Shown here: in pieces, positions 42,819 through 51,371 of the stretch | How the letters are laid out: every line of letters begins with the position of its first letter | Position numbering within the stretch: the stretch's first letter is position 1 | Assembly (NCBI GenBank): GCA_029260755.1 | Contig: JAJDCQ010000024.1 | Span: 17,526 to 81,525 of the forward strand | Source of the DNA: Planctomycetota bacterium | GTDB lineage: Bacteria > Planctomycetota > J058 > JAJDCQ01 | DNA: 64,000 bases | Direction of reading: 5' to 3' | Program-made: the position numbers and the translations under genes | The notes under the pieces: model-generated | Told to the model about the DNA's origin: nothing | What the model saw: only the letters and a program-made list of their open reading frames with translations | Database searches by the model: none

Positions 42819-43736
42819 ATGCAGCCGTTCGCTGACCTCCATCGCCACCTCGATGGCTCGCTCCGGGAGACGACCCTCCGCGCCCTCGCCGAGGCCGACG
42901 GCGGCGTCGCCCTCCCGGGGATCGACGAGCTTCGCTTTCGGGCCGGGATGACGCTCGACGAGGCGCTCGCCCGGTTCGAGGTGACCCTCTCGGTCCTCCA
43001 GGACCTCGACGCCGTCCGCCGGGTCGCCGACGAGATCTGCGCGGACGCGGCCGCCGACGGCGTCTCGACGCTCGAGATCCGCTTCGCGCCGCAGCTCCAC
43101 GGGCGGCGCGGAGCGTCGATCGAGGACGTCGTCGCCGCGGCCGTCGACGGCGCCGCCGGGCGGGCGGGCATCATCCTCTGCGGCCTCTACGGCGAGCCCC
43201 CGGCGGTGCTCGACGCGCTCGTGGATGCGGGCGCCCGCAACGCCGGCGTCGTCGGGATCGACCTCGCCGGCGGCCCATCGGGGACCGACGACGTCACCCT
43301 GACCGACTACGCGCCGAGCTTCCGGCGCGCCGCCGAGCTCGGGCTCGGGCGGACCGTCCACGCGGGCGAAGGGAGGCCGCCGGCCGAGATCCGGACGGCC
43401 ATCGAGGAGCTCGGCGCGCAGCGGATCGGTCATGGGACGAGCCTGCTCGACGACTCGTCGGTCCTCGACCTCGTCCTCGAGCGCGGCGTCACGCTCGAGG
43501 CGTGCCCGACCTCGAACGTCCACACCGGCATCATCGCGACGGTCGGCGACCACCCGATCCGCGAGTGGCTCCGGCGTGGGGTGCAGGTGACGATCTGCAC
43601 CGACAACACGCTCCTCTCGGCGGTGACCGCGAGCGAGGAGCATCGCCGGGTCATCGATGAGGTCGCCGGGATGACCGATGCGCTCCTCGCCGAGACGGTC
43701 CGGGTCGGCCACGCCGCGGCGTTCCCGCGTCGCTGA
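42819..43736 (+). CDS. Adenosine deaminase-family protein
   Basis: A 305-residue TIM-barrel hydrolase. Metal-binding H8 and H10 (DLHRHLDGSL), the HAGEG motif (His and catalytic Glu), RIGHGT and CPTSNVHTG are all present. The final motif is TDNT instead of TDDP, so the first Asp (metal ligand) is kept but the second is Asn. It is shorter than most adenosine deaminases (about 340). Such changes can shift substrate from adenosine to related purines (adenine or 6-aminodeoxyfutalosine). The ATG at 42819 follows GGGAG. Its stop overlaps the next gene (TGATG), so the pair is coupled. Confidence 0.9.
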   Translation: MQPFADLHRHLDGSLRETTLRALAEADGGVALPGIDELRFRAGMTLDEALARFEVTLSVLQDLDAVRRVADEICADAAADGVSTLEIRFAPQLHGRRGASIEDVVAAAVDGAAGRAGIILCGLYGEPPAVLDALVDAGARNAGVVGIDLAGGPSGTDDVTLTDYAPSFRRAAELGLGRTVHAGEGRPPAEIRTAIEELGAQRIGHGTSLLDDSSVLDLVLERGVTLEACPTSNVHTGIIATVGDHPIREWLRRGVQVTICTDNTLLSAVTASEEHRRVIDEVAGMTDALLAETVRVGHAAAFPRR

Positions 43737-46700
43737 TGCTCTCCCCGCCGACCGGAACGCCGCCTGCGCCACGGCAGATCGGCCCGTATCAGCTCCTCGC
43801 CGAGCTCGGCCGCGGCGGGATGGGTGCGGTCTACCGCGCCCGCCATGTCGAGACCGGCACGGAGTACGCCCTCAAGGTCATCCTCGCACGCCAGACCGAG
43901 GAGCAGGCCGCCCGCGCCGTCGCGCGTTTTCAGCGCGAGATCGAGGCGCTCGCCCGGGTCGACCTCCACCCCGGCATCGTCCGGATCCACGGCTGCGGCG
44001 TCGAGCGCGGGCATCCCTACGGCGTGATGGAGCTCGTCCGCGGTCGTCCGCTGTCGGCGCGCCTCGCCGAGGGGCCGCTCCCCCCCGATGAGGCGGCGGG
44101 GATCATCGCCGCCGTCGCGGACGCGATCGAGCACGCCCATGCCCAGGGCGTCGTCCACCGCGACCTCAAGCCCCAGAACGTCCTCATCGATGCCGATGGC
44201 GCGCCGCGCGTGGTCGACTTCGGCCTCGCCTACGATGTCTTCGCCGAGCGCCTGACGCTGAGCGGCGAGGTGCTCGGGACGCCGTCCTACATGGCGCCCG
44301 AGCAGGTCCGCGGCAGCAGCAGCTCCGGCTCGGGCGAGGAGTCGCGCGCGATCGGGCCGGCGACCGACGTCTACGGCCTCGGCGCGATCCTCTACGAGGC
44401 GCTCACGGGAGTGACCCCGTTCGCCGAGCACTCGGGGATCGCGCTCATGGCGGCCGTCCTGCGCGCGGCGCCGCAGCCGGCGCGACGGCGGCGCGCCGAT
44501 GTGCCCGTCGCGCTCGAGGCGATCTGCGCCAAGGCGCTCGCGAAGGATCCGGGCGACCGATACGAGAGCGCCGCGGCGATCGCCGCGGATCTGCGCCGGT
44601 TCGTCGCCGGCGAGTCGACCGCCGCTCAGGCCGAGCGCGGCCTCGCCTCCCGGATCCGCCGATGGCGGCGGCCGCTCGCGGTCCTCGCCGCCGTCCTCGT
44701 CGTGCTCGTCGCCGGTCTCGTGACGGCGGTCGTCGCCGGCCGTCGCCGCGCCGCGCGTCGCCAGGAGGCCGCGGCGGAGCTCGAGGCCGACTGGGGCCGG
44801 CTCCTCGAGGGCGACCTCGACGCGCTCGCCCGGCTCGAGGCCGCTCTCGGAGACGGGAGTGACGCCCTCGTCCGCGTCGAGGCCCCGCCCTGGGCCGCGC
44901 GTCGGGAGCTCGTCGAGGCGCTCGCCGACCTCGCCCGCGGCGACGCGTTCGCTCTGCAGACCCTCGACCTCCGTCGCCCGGGCGCTCGCGGCGACGCGTT
45001 CGTTCTGCGGACCCTCCGGCGCCCGGCCGCCGAGCACGCCGCGACGATCGTCGCCGTCCTCGCGGCCAGCGGCCGGGGGGCGGAGCTCGCGCGCATCGTC
45101 GAGCGGGATCCGGCGCTCCTGGACGACGTCCCGGCCGTCCTCTCGACGCTCGAGGCGGTCATCGCCGCCGACCCGTCCATCGCGGTCGGGCCGTTCGGCG
45201 ACTCGCTTCTCGGCGCGCTCGCGGAGCGTCCCGACGTACGCGGAGACGCGCTGGCCGTTCGCGTCCTCGGGGCGCGTCTCGCGGCCGCCCTCGAGTCCGG
45301 CCCGGCCGATCCGGCCGCACTGGCCGACCTGGCCCGGCCGCTCGCCCGCGCGATCCGCGCGGCCGACCCCGCCGCGGGCGACCTCCGGACGCTCATCGGT
45401 GACGCCGCCGCCCGAGAGCGAGCGGTCGGGGCGGCCGTCGCCGTGGCGGGCGATGACCGGGTCCCGCTCGATCAGCAGGCGCCGATCCTCGAGGTCGCGC
45501 TCGCGGGCGCGGCGCCCGACGATCCCCGCCTCGGCCGCGTCGTCGCCGGCCTGTTCGCGATCCCCTACCTCACCCGCCGCGGTCTGGACGATCGCGCGAG
45601 CCGCGACGCGAGCTTCGCCGCGTGCCGAGCCCTGATCCACTTCGGCTACTGGCCCTTCTGGGTCGGCGATCCGCAGCGCGACGCCGCGCCGAGCGAGCTC
45701 CTCGTCCTCCGGCTCGACGAGGAGCTGCGGGCCGGGCCCGAGGCGCTCTCCCCGACCGACGTGGTCACCCTGGCGGCCGCGCTCGTGTGGCGCCGAAGCT
45801 GGCCTCGCGGCAAGGTCGCCGGGGAGCTTCCGTGGCCGGACGACGTCGCGCTCGCCCTCGGGGAGACCTGGGCGGCGGTGGCCGCGCTCCTCGCCCGGGA
45901 GGAGGCGAGGGGCGATCTGCCGGGCTGGATCCTGGCGTGGATCGGCCGGCAGCTTCACCTCGCGGGCGCGCGCGGCGCCGCCCAGCCGACGCCGGCGCAG
46001 GTCCGCCTCTTCGGCCTCGCCCGCGCGAGCCTCCTCGGCGAGGAGCGTCCGAGACCGGAGCCGGTGCCGGAGGCGCGCGTCGACGAGCTGCTCGAGCTCG
46101 CCCTGGCCCGGGACCGGGCGTCGGACCGACGTCACTTCCAGGTCCCGCTCATCGCCGCGTCGTGGCGCTACCGCGACGGCGACGACGCGGACGACCTCCT
46201 CGGCGTCGTCGCCCTCGCCGAGGACGCGCTCGCCGTCGCCGCGCGCGGTCGCGCCGAGCCGCGGCGACACAGCACGAGCGGATACAAGGACGTGCCGCTC
46301 TCGGCCCTGATCGATCTCGGCGTCCTCGCCGGCGGGGGGCTCGCCTGGCGCGACGAGGGCGCCCCCGTCGAGGTCGCCTGCCATCTCGATCCGCTCCTCG
46401 CGCGACTCGAGGCCGCGATCGCGGCGATCGACGCGCACCCGATCACGCGGGTGCGCGCGCGGACGATCCACGACTTCCAGCACGGGCGGGTCGCCGACGC
46501 GTTCGCGCGGAACGAGGCCGCCATCGCCGCGGAGGAGGCCGAGGATCGGCGCGTCTTCCCGGTGCTGCTCTTCCTCGACGGCGCGTCGCAGCTCCTCGGC
46601 GCTCGTCGGCTCGAGCGATGCCGCGCGGTCATCGAGGGGACCTCGAGGCGCGCCGTCCTGGCGACGGACGAGCTCACGAGGCGTAGGCGGATCCTGGCCG

Positions 46701-49630
46701 AGCTCCAGCTCCTCGAGGACGGTCGCCGCGACCCTGTCGCGCGGGCCGCCGCCGTCGAGACGTCGCGGCGGGAGATCGAGGCCCTCCTCGCAGCGGCGCC
46801 GTTCGATCGGGCAGGCCTCGCGGAGGTGGCCCGTCGGCTCGTCCATCACCTCGTCGTCACCGGCGCGGAGCGGTTTGCCCTCGCTGCCGACGCGACCGAC
46901 CGACTCGCCGAGCTCGCCCGCGCGATGCCCGAACCGCCGCCGCCGACGCCGACGCCGATGCCGCTCCGCCCGAGCTCGGAGGTCGAGCGCGCGAGGAACG
47001 ACCTCGCGATCGTGGTCGTCGCCCTCGGCGCGCTCGCTCCGGGCGATCGAAGGACCGAGCCGCTGCTCGGGCGCCTCATCGCCTGGCTCGATCCGAACCG
47101 ACGCTTCGCCGATCCGACGAGCGTGACCGCGATCGATGCCGGCACGCTCGCGGTCCGCTGGGGGCTGTGGCCGGCGTCCTACTCACAGCTCCCGATCGGG
47201 CAGGTCTGCCGCGAGCCGTTCGGTCGTTGGCTCGCCATCGACGGCGAGCCCGACGTCGCGGCGCTCGAGGTCGATCCGACCGGTCTGCTCGGTTTCGCCG
47301 CGAGCCTCCACTGGCATCGCGTGGAGGAGCTCCGTCGTGTCGACTCGATGTCCTACGCCCACGCGAACGCCCAGGCGCTGGCCGACGTCGGGCGGCTCGT
47401 CGATCTCCTGCTGAGGCGCGAGCGTCTCGCGGGCGACGTGCCCGGGTCGGCGCTCGGCTGGCTCGCGGTGGTGCTCTGGCGTTCCGGGCTCGGCGAGCCC
47501 GTTCCCGGTTCGCCGCACGCGGCCCTGATCGATGCGATCCCGGAGCGGGTCCGGACGGCCCTCGCGCCAGAGACGCCGTCCGACGCCTTCGACCTCGATG
47601 CGACGATCGACCGCCTGTTCGAGAAGGCGTGCGCGCGCGAGCGCGCGCGTCCTCCCGATCGACGCGCGTTCATCGTGGCGACCGATGCCGCGAGCCGCGC
47701 GTTCGCCCGGGAGCGTCGCGACGACGCGCTCACCCTCCTCGCGGAGGCGCTCGACTGGGTGCGCGCGTCCGCCGTCGCCGCCGTCGTCCTCCGGGAGGGC
47801 ACCGGCTTGCCGAGTCTCCTGGACGCCGTCCAGGTCGAAGGGGCCCGGGTCGCCACGCGGGTGGCCGTCGGGTTCGCCGGCGACCCGACGCGGCACGCGG
47901 AGCTCCTCGCTCTCGCCGATGGCCTCGACGAGGTCGCGCGGGACGCCGGGACGGGCGATGGGGTGCGGCTGGTCATCGGCGCGGCTCGAGGCGACGCCGA
48001 CGATGCCCTCGACGCCCTTGCGCGGTCCTGGACCGGGGCCGCGGCGGTCGAGGTCGGCCTTCGCCACGACGGGCTCGTCGCGGCGTGCGAGCTCCTCGTC
48101 GGCGTCGGCCGCCTCGACCTCGCCCGAGGCCTCCTCGCCTACGAGGAGCGATGCCCGGCGCCGCCTCGGACCTGGCGCCTCGCCCGACTTGCGCGCCTGT
48201 GGCGAGCTCTGTCCCGCCCCGGCGAGGCGGCGATCGCGCTGGTCGAGCTCGCGCGGCTCCGCGCCGACGAGCTCCGCGCCCTGGGACGTCGCCCGCGACG
48301 CGACGAGGAGGCGACCGCCGTGGCGCCGCTGGCCGAGCTGCTCGCGATCTCGAGCGACGCCGAGGTGCTCGCGCGCGTCCGCGCCGACGACGGGGCGGTC
48401 GGCACCCTCCTCGCCCTCGCCACCGATGCCGGCGCTCCTCCATCGGTCGTGGTCGAGGCGGCCACGGTCGCGATGCGCGTCCTCCCGCTCGAGGACGCCC
48501 GTCTCGACGCGGTCGGCGTGGGTCTGGTGCGCCTCGTCCTCGACCTCGAACGGACGCGGCGGGACCGCGTCCTCGTTCTCTGGGCCGGCGCGCGGGCGAT
48601 GGAGCTCGGGGCCTGGCCGGCGTGGCCCGACCGGATCGGTCGGTCGCTCCGGTCCCGGAAGATCACGGCGACGCGCGAGCAGATCGTCGCCGCGTCGCCG
48701 GACGAGGTCGACCCGCACGTCGCGGCGATCACGTTCGGCGCCTCCTGCGATCGGCACCGGCGCGCCCTCGAGGAGCGGGCCGATCCGATGCCGCGGGAGG
48801 CCGCGGTGATCGACGCCCTCGTCGCGCACTGGCCGATCGCCGCGGCGATCCTCCGCCGCGAGGGCGTCGCGCCGGTGCCCGGGTGGGTGCTCGCTCACAT
48901 CGCGGCGTGGGTTCACGCCTCGGGGCTCGCCGATCGCGACGCCGCCGAGCTCGACGGCGCCGCCCGCGCCCTGGTCGAGCAGATCCGCGGCGACCTCGCG
49001 GCGGCGGGGCTCGCCGGTGAGGGGACGCTCGAGGAGGCGCTCGATGCCGTCTTCGAACGGGCGGTCGATCGCGAGCTCGCCCTCGCGCCGCGGGTGCGCG
49101 GCGTCGAGGTGGGGATCCGCTTCGGCGAGTGGCGGCAGCGGCGGGGCCGCCCGCCGTCCGCCCGCGCCGTCGAGGTGATCGAGGCGTCGCTCGAGGCGCT
49201 CGCCGTCGGTCGAGCCCGGCTCGGCGTCGAGGCCGCGCGCGCCGAGGGGGACGCGCTCGGCGCCGGCGTCGCGGCTCGCCTCGGTCCGGTCGCCCTCTGG
49301 GCGGCGCGCTCCCGGGCGGCCCGCGGCGAGGTCGAGGCCCTCGCCGTCATCGCGTCCCGGGCGCGCCTCGCCGTCCCGGCCGTTCACGCCGATCGGGTCG
49401 AGCTGCTGCACACCCTCCTCGACGGCCGGGTCGACGAGGGGCTCGCGCGCATCGACGCGCGTCCGGAGTGGCGGCCGACCCGCGAGCTGCTCGTCGCCGC
49501 CAGGGGGCTGATCGGACGCGGCGCGCCAGCCTCGGCGCGCCGCCTCCTCGATCGGGCCCGCGCCTTCACACCCGAGGACGAGGCCGATCGACGCTTCCTC
49601 GCGGACGTCGAGCGGCTCCTCGGCCACTGA
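43736..49630 (+). CDS. Giant Ser/Thr protein kinase (1964 residues) with long helical C-terminus
   Basis: The kinase domain (about 17-300) contains GRGGMGAV, HRDLKPQN, DFGLAYD and MAPEQ. One transmembrane helix (about 312-336, LAVLAAVLVVLVAGLVTAVV) is followed by about 1600 residues of Ala/Leu/Asp/Arg-rich helical sequence. Short repeated units near its start (GDAFALQTLDLRR, GDAFVLRTLRR) suggest helical repeats, but I recognise no family. It starts one base inside the adenosine deaminase stop (TGATG). The outer part would lie beyond the membrane. Confidence 0.9.
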   Translation: MLSPPTGTPPAPRQIGPYQLLAELGRGGMGAVYRARHVETGTEYALKVILARQTEEQAARAVARFQREIEALARVDLHPGIVRIHGCGVERGHPYGVMELVRGRPLSARLAEGPLPPDEAAGIIAAVADAIEHAHAQGVVHRDLKPQNVLIDADGAPRVVDFGLAYDVFAERLTLSGEVLGTPSYMAPEQVRGSSSSGSGEESRAIGPATDVYGLGAILYEALTGVTPFAEHSGIALMAAVLRAAPQPARRRRADVPVALEAICAKALAKDPGDRYESAAAIAADLRRFVAGESTAAQAERGLASRIRRWRRPLAVLAAVLVVLVAGLVTAVVAGRRRAARRQEAAAELEADWGRLLEGDLDALARLEAALGDGSDALVRVEAPPWAARRELVEALADLARGDAFALQTLDLRRPGARGDAFVLRTLRRPAAEHAATIVAVLAASGRGAELARIVERDPALLDDVPAVLSTLEAVIAADPSIAVGPFGDSLLGALAERPDVRGDALAVRVLGARLAAALESGPADPAALADLARPLARAIRAADPAAGDLRTLIGDAAARERAVGAAVAVAGDDRVPLDQQAPILEVALAGAAPDDPRLGRVVAGLFAIPYLTRRGLDDRASRDASFAACRALIHFGYWPFWVGDPQRDAAPSELLVLRLDEELRAGPEALSPTDVVTLAAALVWRRSWPRGKVAGELPWPDDVALALGETWAAVAALLAREEARGDLPGWILAWIGRQLHLAGARGAAQPTPAQVRLFGLARASLLGEERPRPEPVPEARVDELLELALARDRASDRRHFQVPLIAASWRYRDGDDADDLLGVVALAEDALAVAARGRAEPRRHSTSGYKDVPLSALIDLGVLAGGGLAWRDEGAPVEVACHLDPLLARLEAAIAAIDAHPITRVRARTIHDFQHGRVADAFARNEAAIAAEEAEDRRVFPVLLFLDGASQLLGARRLERCRAVIEGTSRRAVLATDELTRRRRILAELQLLEDGRRDPVARAAAVETSRREIEALLAAAPFDRAGLAEVARRLVHHLVVTGAERFALAADATDRLAELARAMPEPPPPTPTPMPLRPSSEVERARNDLAIVVVALGALAPGDRRTEPLLGRLIAWLDPNRRFADPTSVTAIDAGTLAVRWGLWPASYSQLPIGQVCREPFGRWLAIDGEPDVAALEVDPTGLLGFAASLHWHRVEELRRVDSMSYAHANAQALADVGRLVDLLLRRERLAGDVPGSALGWLAVVLWRSGLGEPVPGSPHAALIDAIPERVRTALAPETPSDAFDLDATIDRLFEKACARERARPPDRRAFIVATDAASRAFARERRDDALTLLAEALDWVRASAVAAVVLREGTGLPSLLDAVQVEGARVATRVAVGFAGDPTRHAELLALADGLDEVARDAGTGDGVRLVIGAARGDADDALDALARSWTGAAAVEVGLRHDGLVAACELLVGVGRLDLARGLLAYEERCPAPPRTWRLARLARLWRALSRPGEAAIALVELARLRADELRALGRRPRRDEEATAVAPLAELLAISSDAEVLARVRADDGAVGTLLALATDAGAPPSVVVEAATVAMRVLPLEDARLDAVGVGLVRLVLDLERTRRDRVLVLWAGARAMELGAWPAWPDRIGRSLRSRKITATREQIVAASPDEVDPHVAAITFGASCDRHRRALEERADPMPREAAVIDALVAHWPIAAAILRREGVAPVPGWVLAHIAAWVHASGLADRDAAELDGAARALVEQIRGDLAAAGLAGEGTLEEALDAVFERAVDRELALAPRVRGVEVGIRFGEWRQRRGRPPSARAVEVIEASLEALAVGRARLGVEAARAEGDALGAGVAARLGPVALWAARSRAARGEVEALAVIASRARLAVPAVHADRVELLHTLLDGRVDEGLARIDARPEWRPTRELLVAARGLIGRGAPASARRLLDRARAFTPEDEADRRFLADVERLLGH

Positions 49631-49712
49631 GGTTCGCCGCCCGCGCCCGCGCCGGGCTAGTCGGCGGAGGGGCCGAGCGTTCCGCCGCGCTTCGCCGTCA
49701 CGAGGTCGCGGT
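49629..49712 (-). pseudogene. Degenerate copy of the SH3-protein gene's 3' end
   Basis: The minus strand encodes DLVTAKRGGTLGPSAD then stop, against ELVTAKDIENFMRGGKLGPYAD in the gene at 50737-51279. The copy lacks about 21 bases in the middle. Downstream similarity (GAGGTTCGCC) also precedes both. It is a partial duplication relic, with the lipoprotein gene between the two copies. The 49631-49839 gap holds nothing else. Confidence 0.8.
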
Positions 49713-49839
49713 CTCGGAGTTGGGCCCAGGGACATGGCGACGAGGGGTGATCATGGAAGGGGCGCTGCCGAGCTGATAGAAGGGGGGGGAGCGATCGGAG
49801 AGCCGGCGGTCTTCGACTCGAGAGGTGCCGAGGAGTTTC

Positions 49840-50697
49840 ATGCGATTTCAGAGTCTCGCGTTCACTTCGCTCAGCGTCGCTCTCCTGACGGGCTGCGCCT
49901 CGGCGTCGTCCCTCCGGGAGCAGGAGAAGGCCCGGTTCGACGCCTTCGTGAGCGCGTTCGAGAGCGCGCCTGCCGTCGATGAAGACCTCGTCTTGTCGCC
50001 TCCTCAGTTCGAGGAGGGCCAGCGCTGGCGCCTGTCGGTCACCCACCATCAGATGGGGCGTGGGGACTGGCAGTCCGCGCCCGATGGAGGGAACCACTGG
50101 ATCCTCGACCGCCACCCCTTCCTCGACGTGGTCGAGATCACCGTGACGGAGACCCGGGAGTTCGGTGAGCCGGCCGCCGCGACGGTCGTCTGGACTCGCG
50201 AGTACGAGGGGGAGACCCACGTGCTCTTCCGCGGGTCGACGACGTCGAATGACCTCGGATTCTGGTCGAGGGGCGAGCGGTGGCGGATGGACGGGACCTT
50301 CGGGCCGCGCACCGGGGCCGGGCGCTTCTTCGACAAGACGCTCGAGGTCAGCCAGGAGCGCTTCCTCGGACGGCTGCTGGAGTCGATCGCGGCGCCGCCT
50401 CTCTTCGTCGCCGAGCAGCGTACGTCGATCGCGGTCGGCAGCTCCTGGCACCTCGACTCGCCGAGCATCGCGGGAGCGGCGACGGACGCGAAGCTCGTGG
50501 CGATCCGGCGCGTCGACGGCCGCCTCGTCGCGCAGATCGACTACGTGTACGGCTGGAAGGACAATGGCACCGCCTGGTGGGACATCGAGGGCGGATTCGT
50601 CCGCGCCGAGCGCGCCGACCGCCAGGACTCCCGCGGCGAGGTCGGCTTCCGCCGCCGCGAGCGCCGCGTCGAGCTGCTCGGCCGCCCCGCGGGCTAG
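49840..50697 (+). CDS. Lipoprotein of unknown function
   Basis: A 285-residue protein with signal peptide and lipobox LLTGCASA (cleavage before Cys near 18). The mature protein (20-285) is a beta-rich domain with DGGNHWILDRHPFLDVVEI and DYVYGWKDNGTAWWDIEGG, no enzymatic motif recognised. The ATG at 49840 follows GAGGAG by five bases; an earlier start at 49825 lacks a site. It is alone on the plus strand, between the decayed SH3 tail copy and the real SH3 gene. Confidence 0.8.
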   Translation: MRFQSLAFTSLSVALLTGCASASSLREQEKARFDAFVSAFESAPAVDEDLVLSPPQFEEGQRWRLSVTHHQMGRGDWQSAPDGGNHWILDRHPFLDVVEITVTETREFGEPAAATVVWTREYEGETHVLFRGSTTSNDLGFWSRGERWRMDGTFGPRTGAGRFFDKTLEVSQERFLGRLLESIAAPPLFVAEQRTSIAVGSSWHLDSPSIAGAATDAKLVAIRRVDGRLVAQIDYVYGWKDNGTAWWDIEGGFVRAERADRQDSRGEVGFRRRERRVELLGRPAG

Positions 50698-50736
50698 CCC
50701 GAGGTTCGCCCCTCCTCGGCCGACCGAGCGTCCCGG

Positions 50737-51279
50737 TCAGTCGGCGTAGGGGCCGAGCTTTCCGCCGCGCATGAAGTTCTCGATGTCCTTCGCCGTCACG
50801 AGCTCGCGGTTGGGGGGCAGCTCGGTGATGACGCGGTCGCTGACGACGAACGACTGGTGGTAGTCGAGGAAGACGCGGTGCTGCTTGGTGACCGCGTTCG
50901 CGTCGGCGTACTTGGTCGCGGTCGGGCCGACGCCGCGGACGGCGCTGCTCGCGTCGACATCCTCGGAGCTGAGGCTGCTGCCGTCCTCGGCCTTGAGGCT
51001 CGGGTCCTCCTCGGGCTCGTCGTCGGCGAGGGTTCCGCCGTAGACCCAGCCCTTCTTGCCCTTGTAGCTGACGCTCCGCCATCGCCGCTTCTTGCTGCCG
51101 GCGTCGACCTTCGCGCCGAACGGGATCTTGACGAGCGTCTTGGCCGCGCCCTTGGGATTGTCCTTGAGCTCGGCGTTCTTCGCCTTCACCCACATGTCGT
51201 CGGCGAGCGCGACCGTCGTGACCATCCCGACGATCAGGATCGCGACGAGGCAGGTGATGATCGTGCGTCCGCGATTCAT
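50737..51279 (-). CDS. Exported SH3-domain protein
   Basis: A 180-residue protein with signal peptide (1-26, ending VALADD) and a bacterial SH3 domain (about 27-85, MWVKAKNAELKDNPKG, then RWRSVSYKGKKGWVYGGTL). The rest (90-180) is acidic then alpha/beta, ending RGGKLGPYAD. Bacterial SH3 domains bind cell-wall peptides or metals. The ATG at 51279 follows AAGGAG. It lies 92 bases after the HEAT-repeat gene, in the same direction. A decayed copy of its tail is at 49629-49712. Confidence 0.85.
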   Translation of the reverse strand: MNRGRTIITCLVAILIVGMVTTVALADDMWVKAKNAELKDNPKGAAKTLVKIPFGAKVDAGSKKRRWRSVSYKGKKGWVYGGTLADDEPEEDPSLKAEDGSSLSSEDVDASSAVRGVGPTATKYADANAVTKQHRVFLDYHQSFVVSDRVITELPPNRELVTAKDIENFMRGGKLGPYAD

Positions 51280-51314
51280 GGTTCCGTTCTCCTTGGTGCT
51301 TCTCATCCGTGTCT

Positions 51315-51342
51315 CGGTGCTGCGTCGTGTCCGGTGCTGCGT
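51315..51342. repeat. Short tandem repeat upstream of the SH3 gene
   Basis: CGGTGCTGCGT occurs twice with a 17-base period in the 92-base gap before the SH3 gene. No regulatory meaning is evident. Confidence 0.4.
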
Positions 51343-51371
51343 GTCTCGTGGTGTCTCGCTCTCGCGGGAGC

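Noticed and set aside
43430..46849. A 1139-residue open frame on the minus strand
   Set aside because: Antisense of the giant kinase and the deaminase, with no motif and biased composition.
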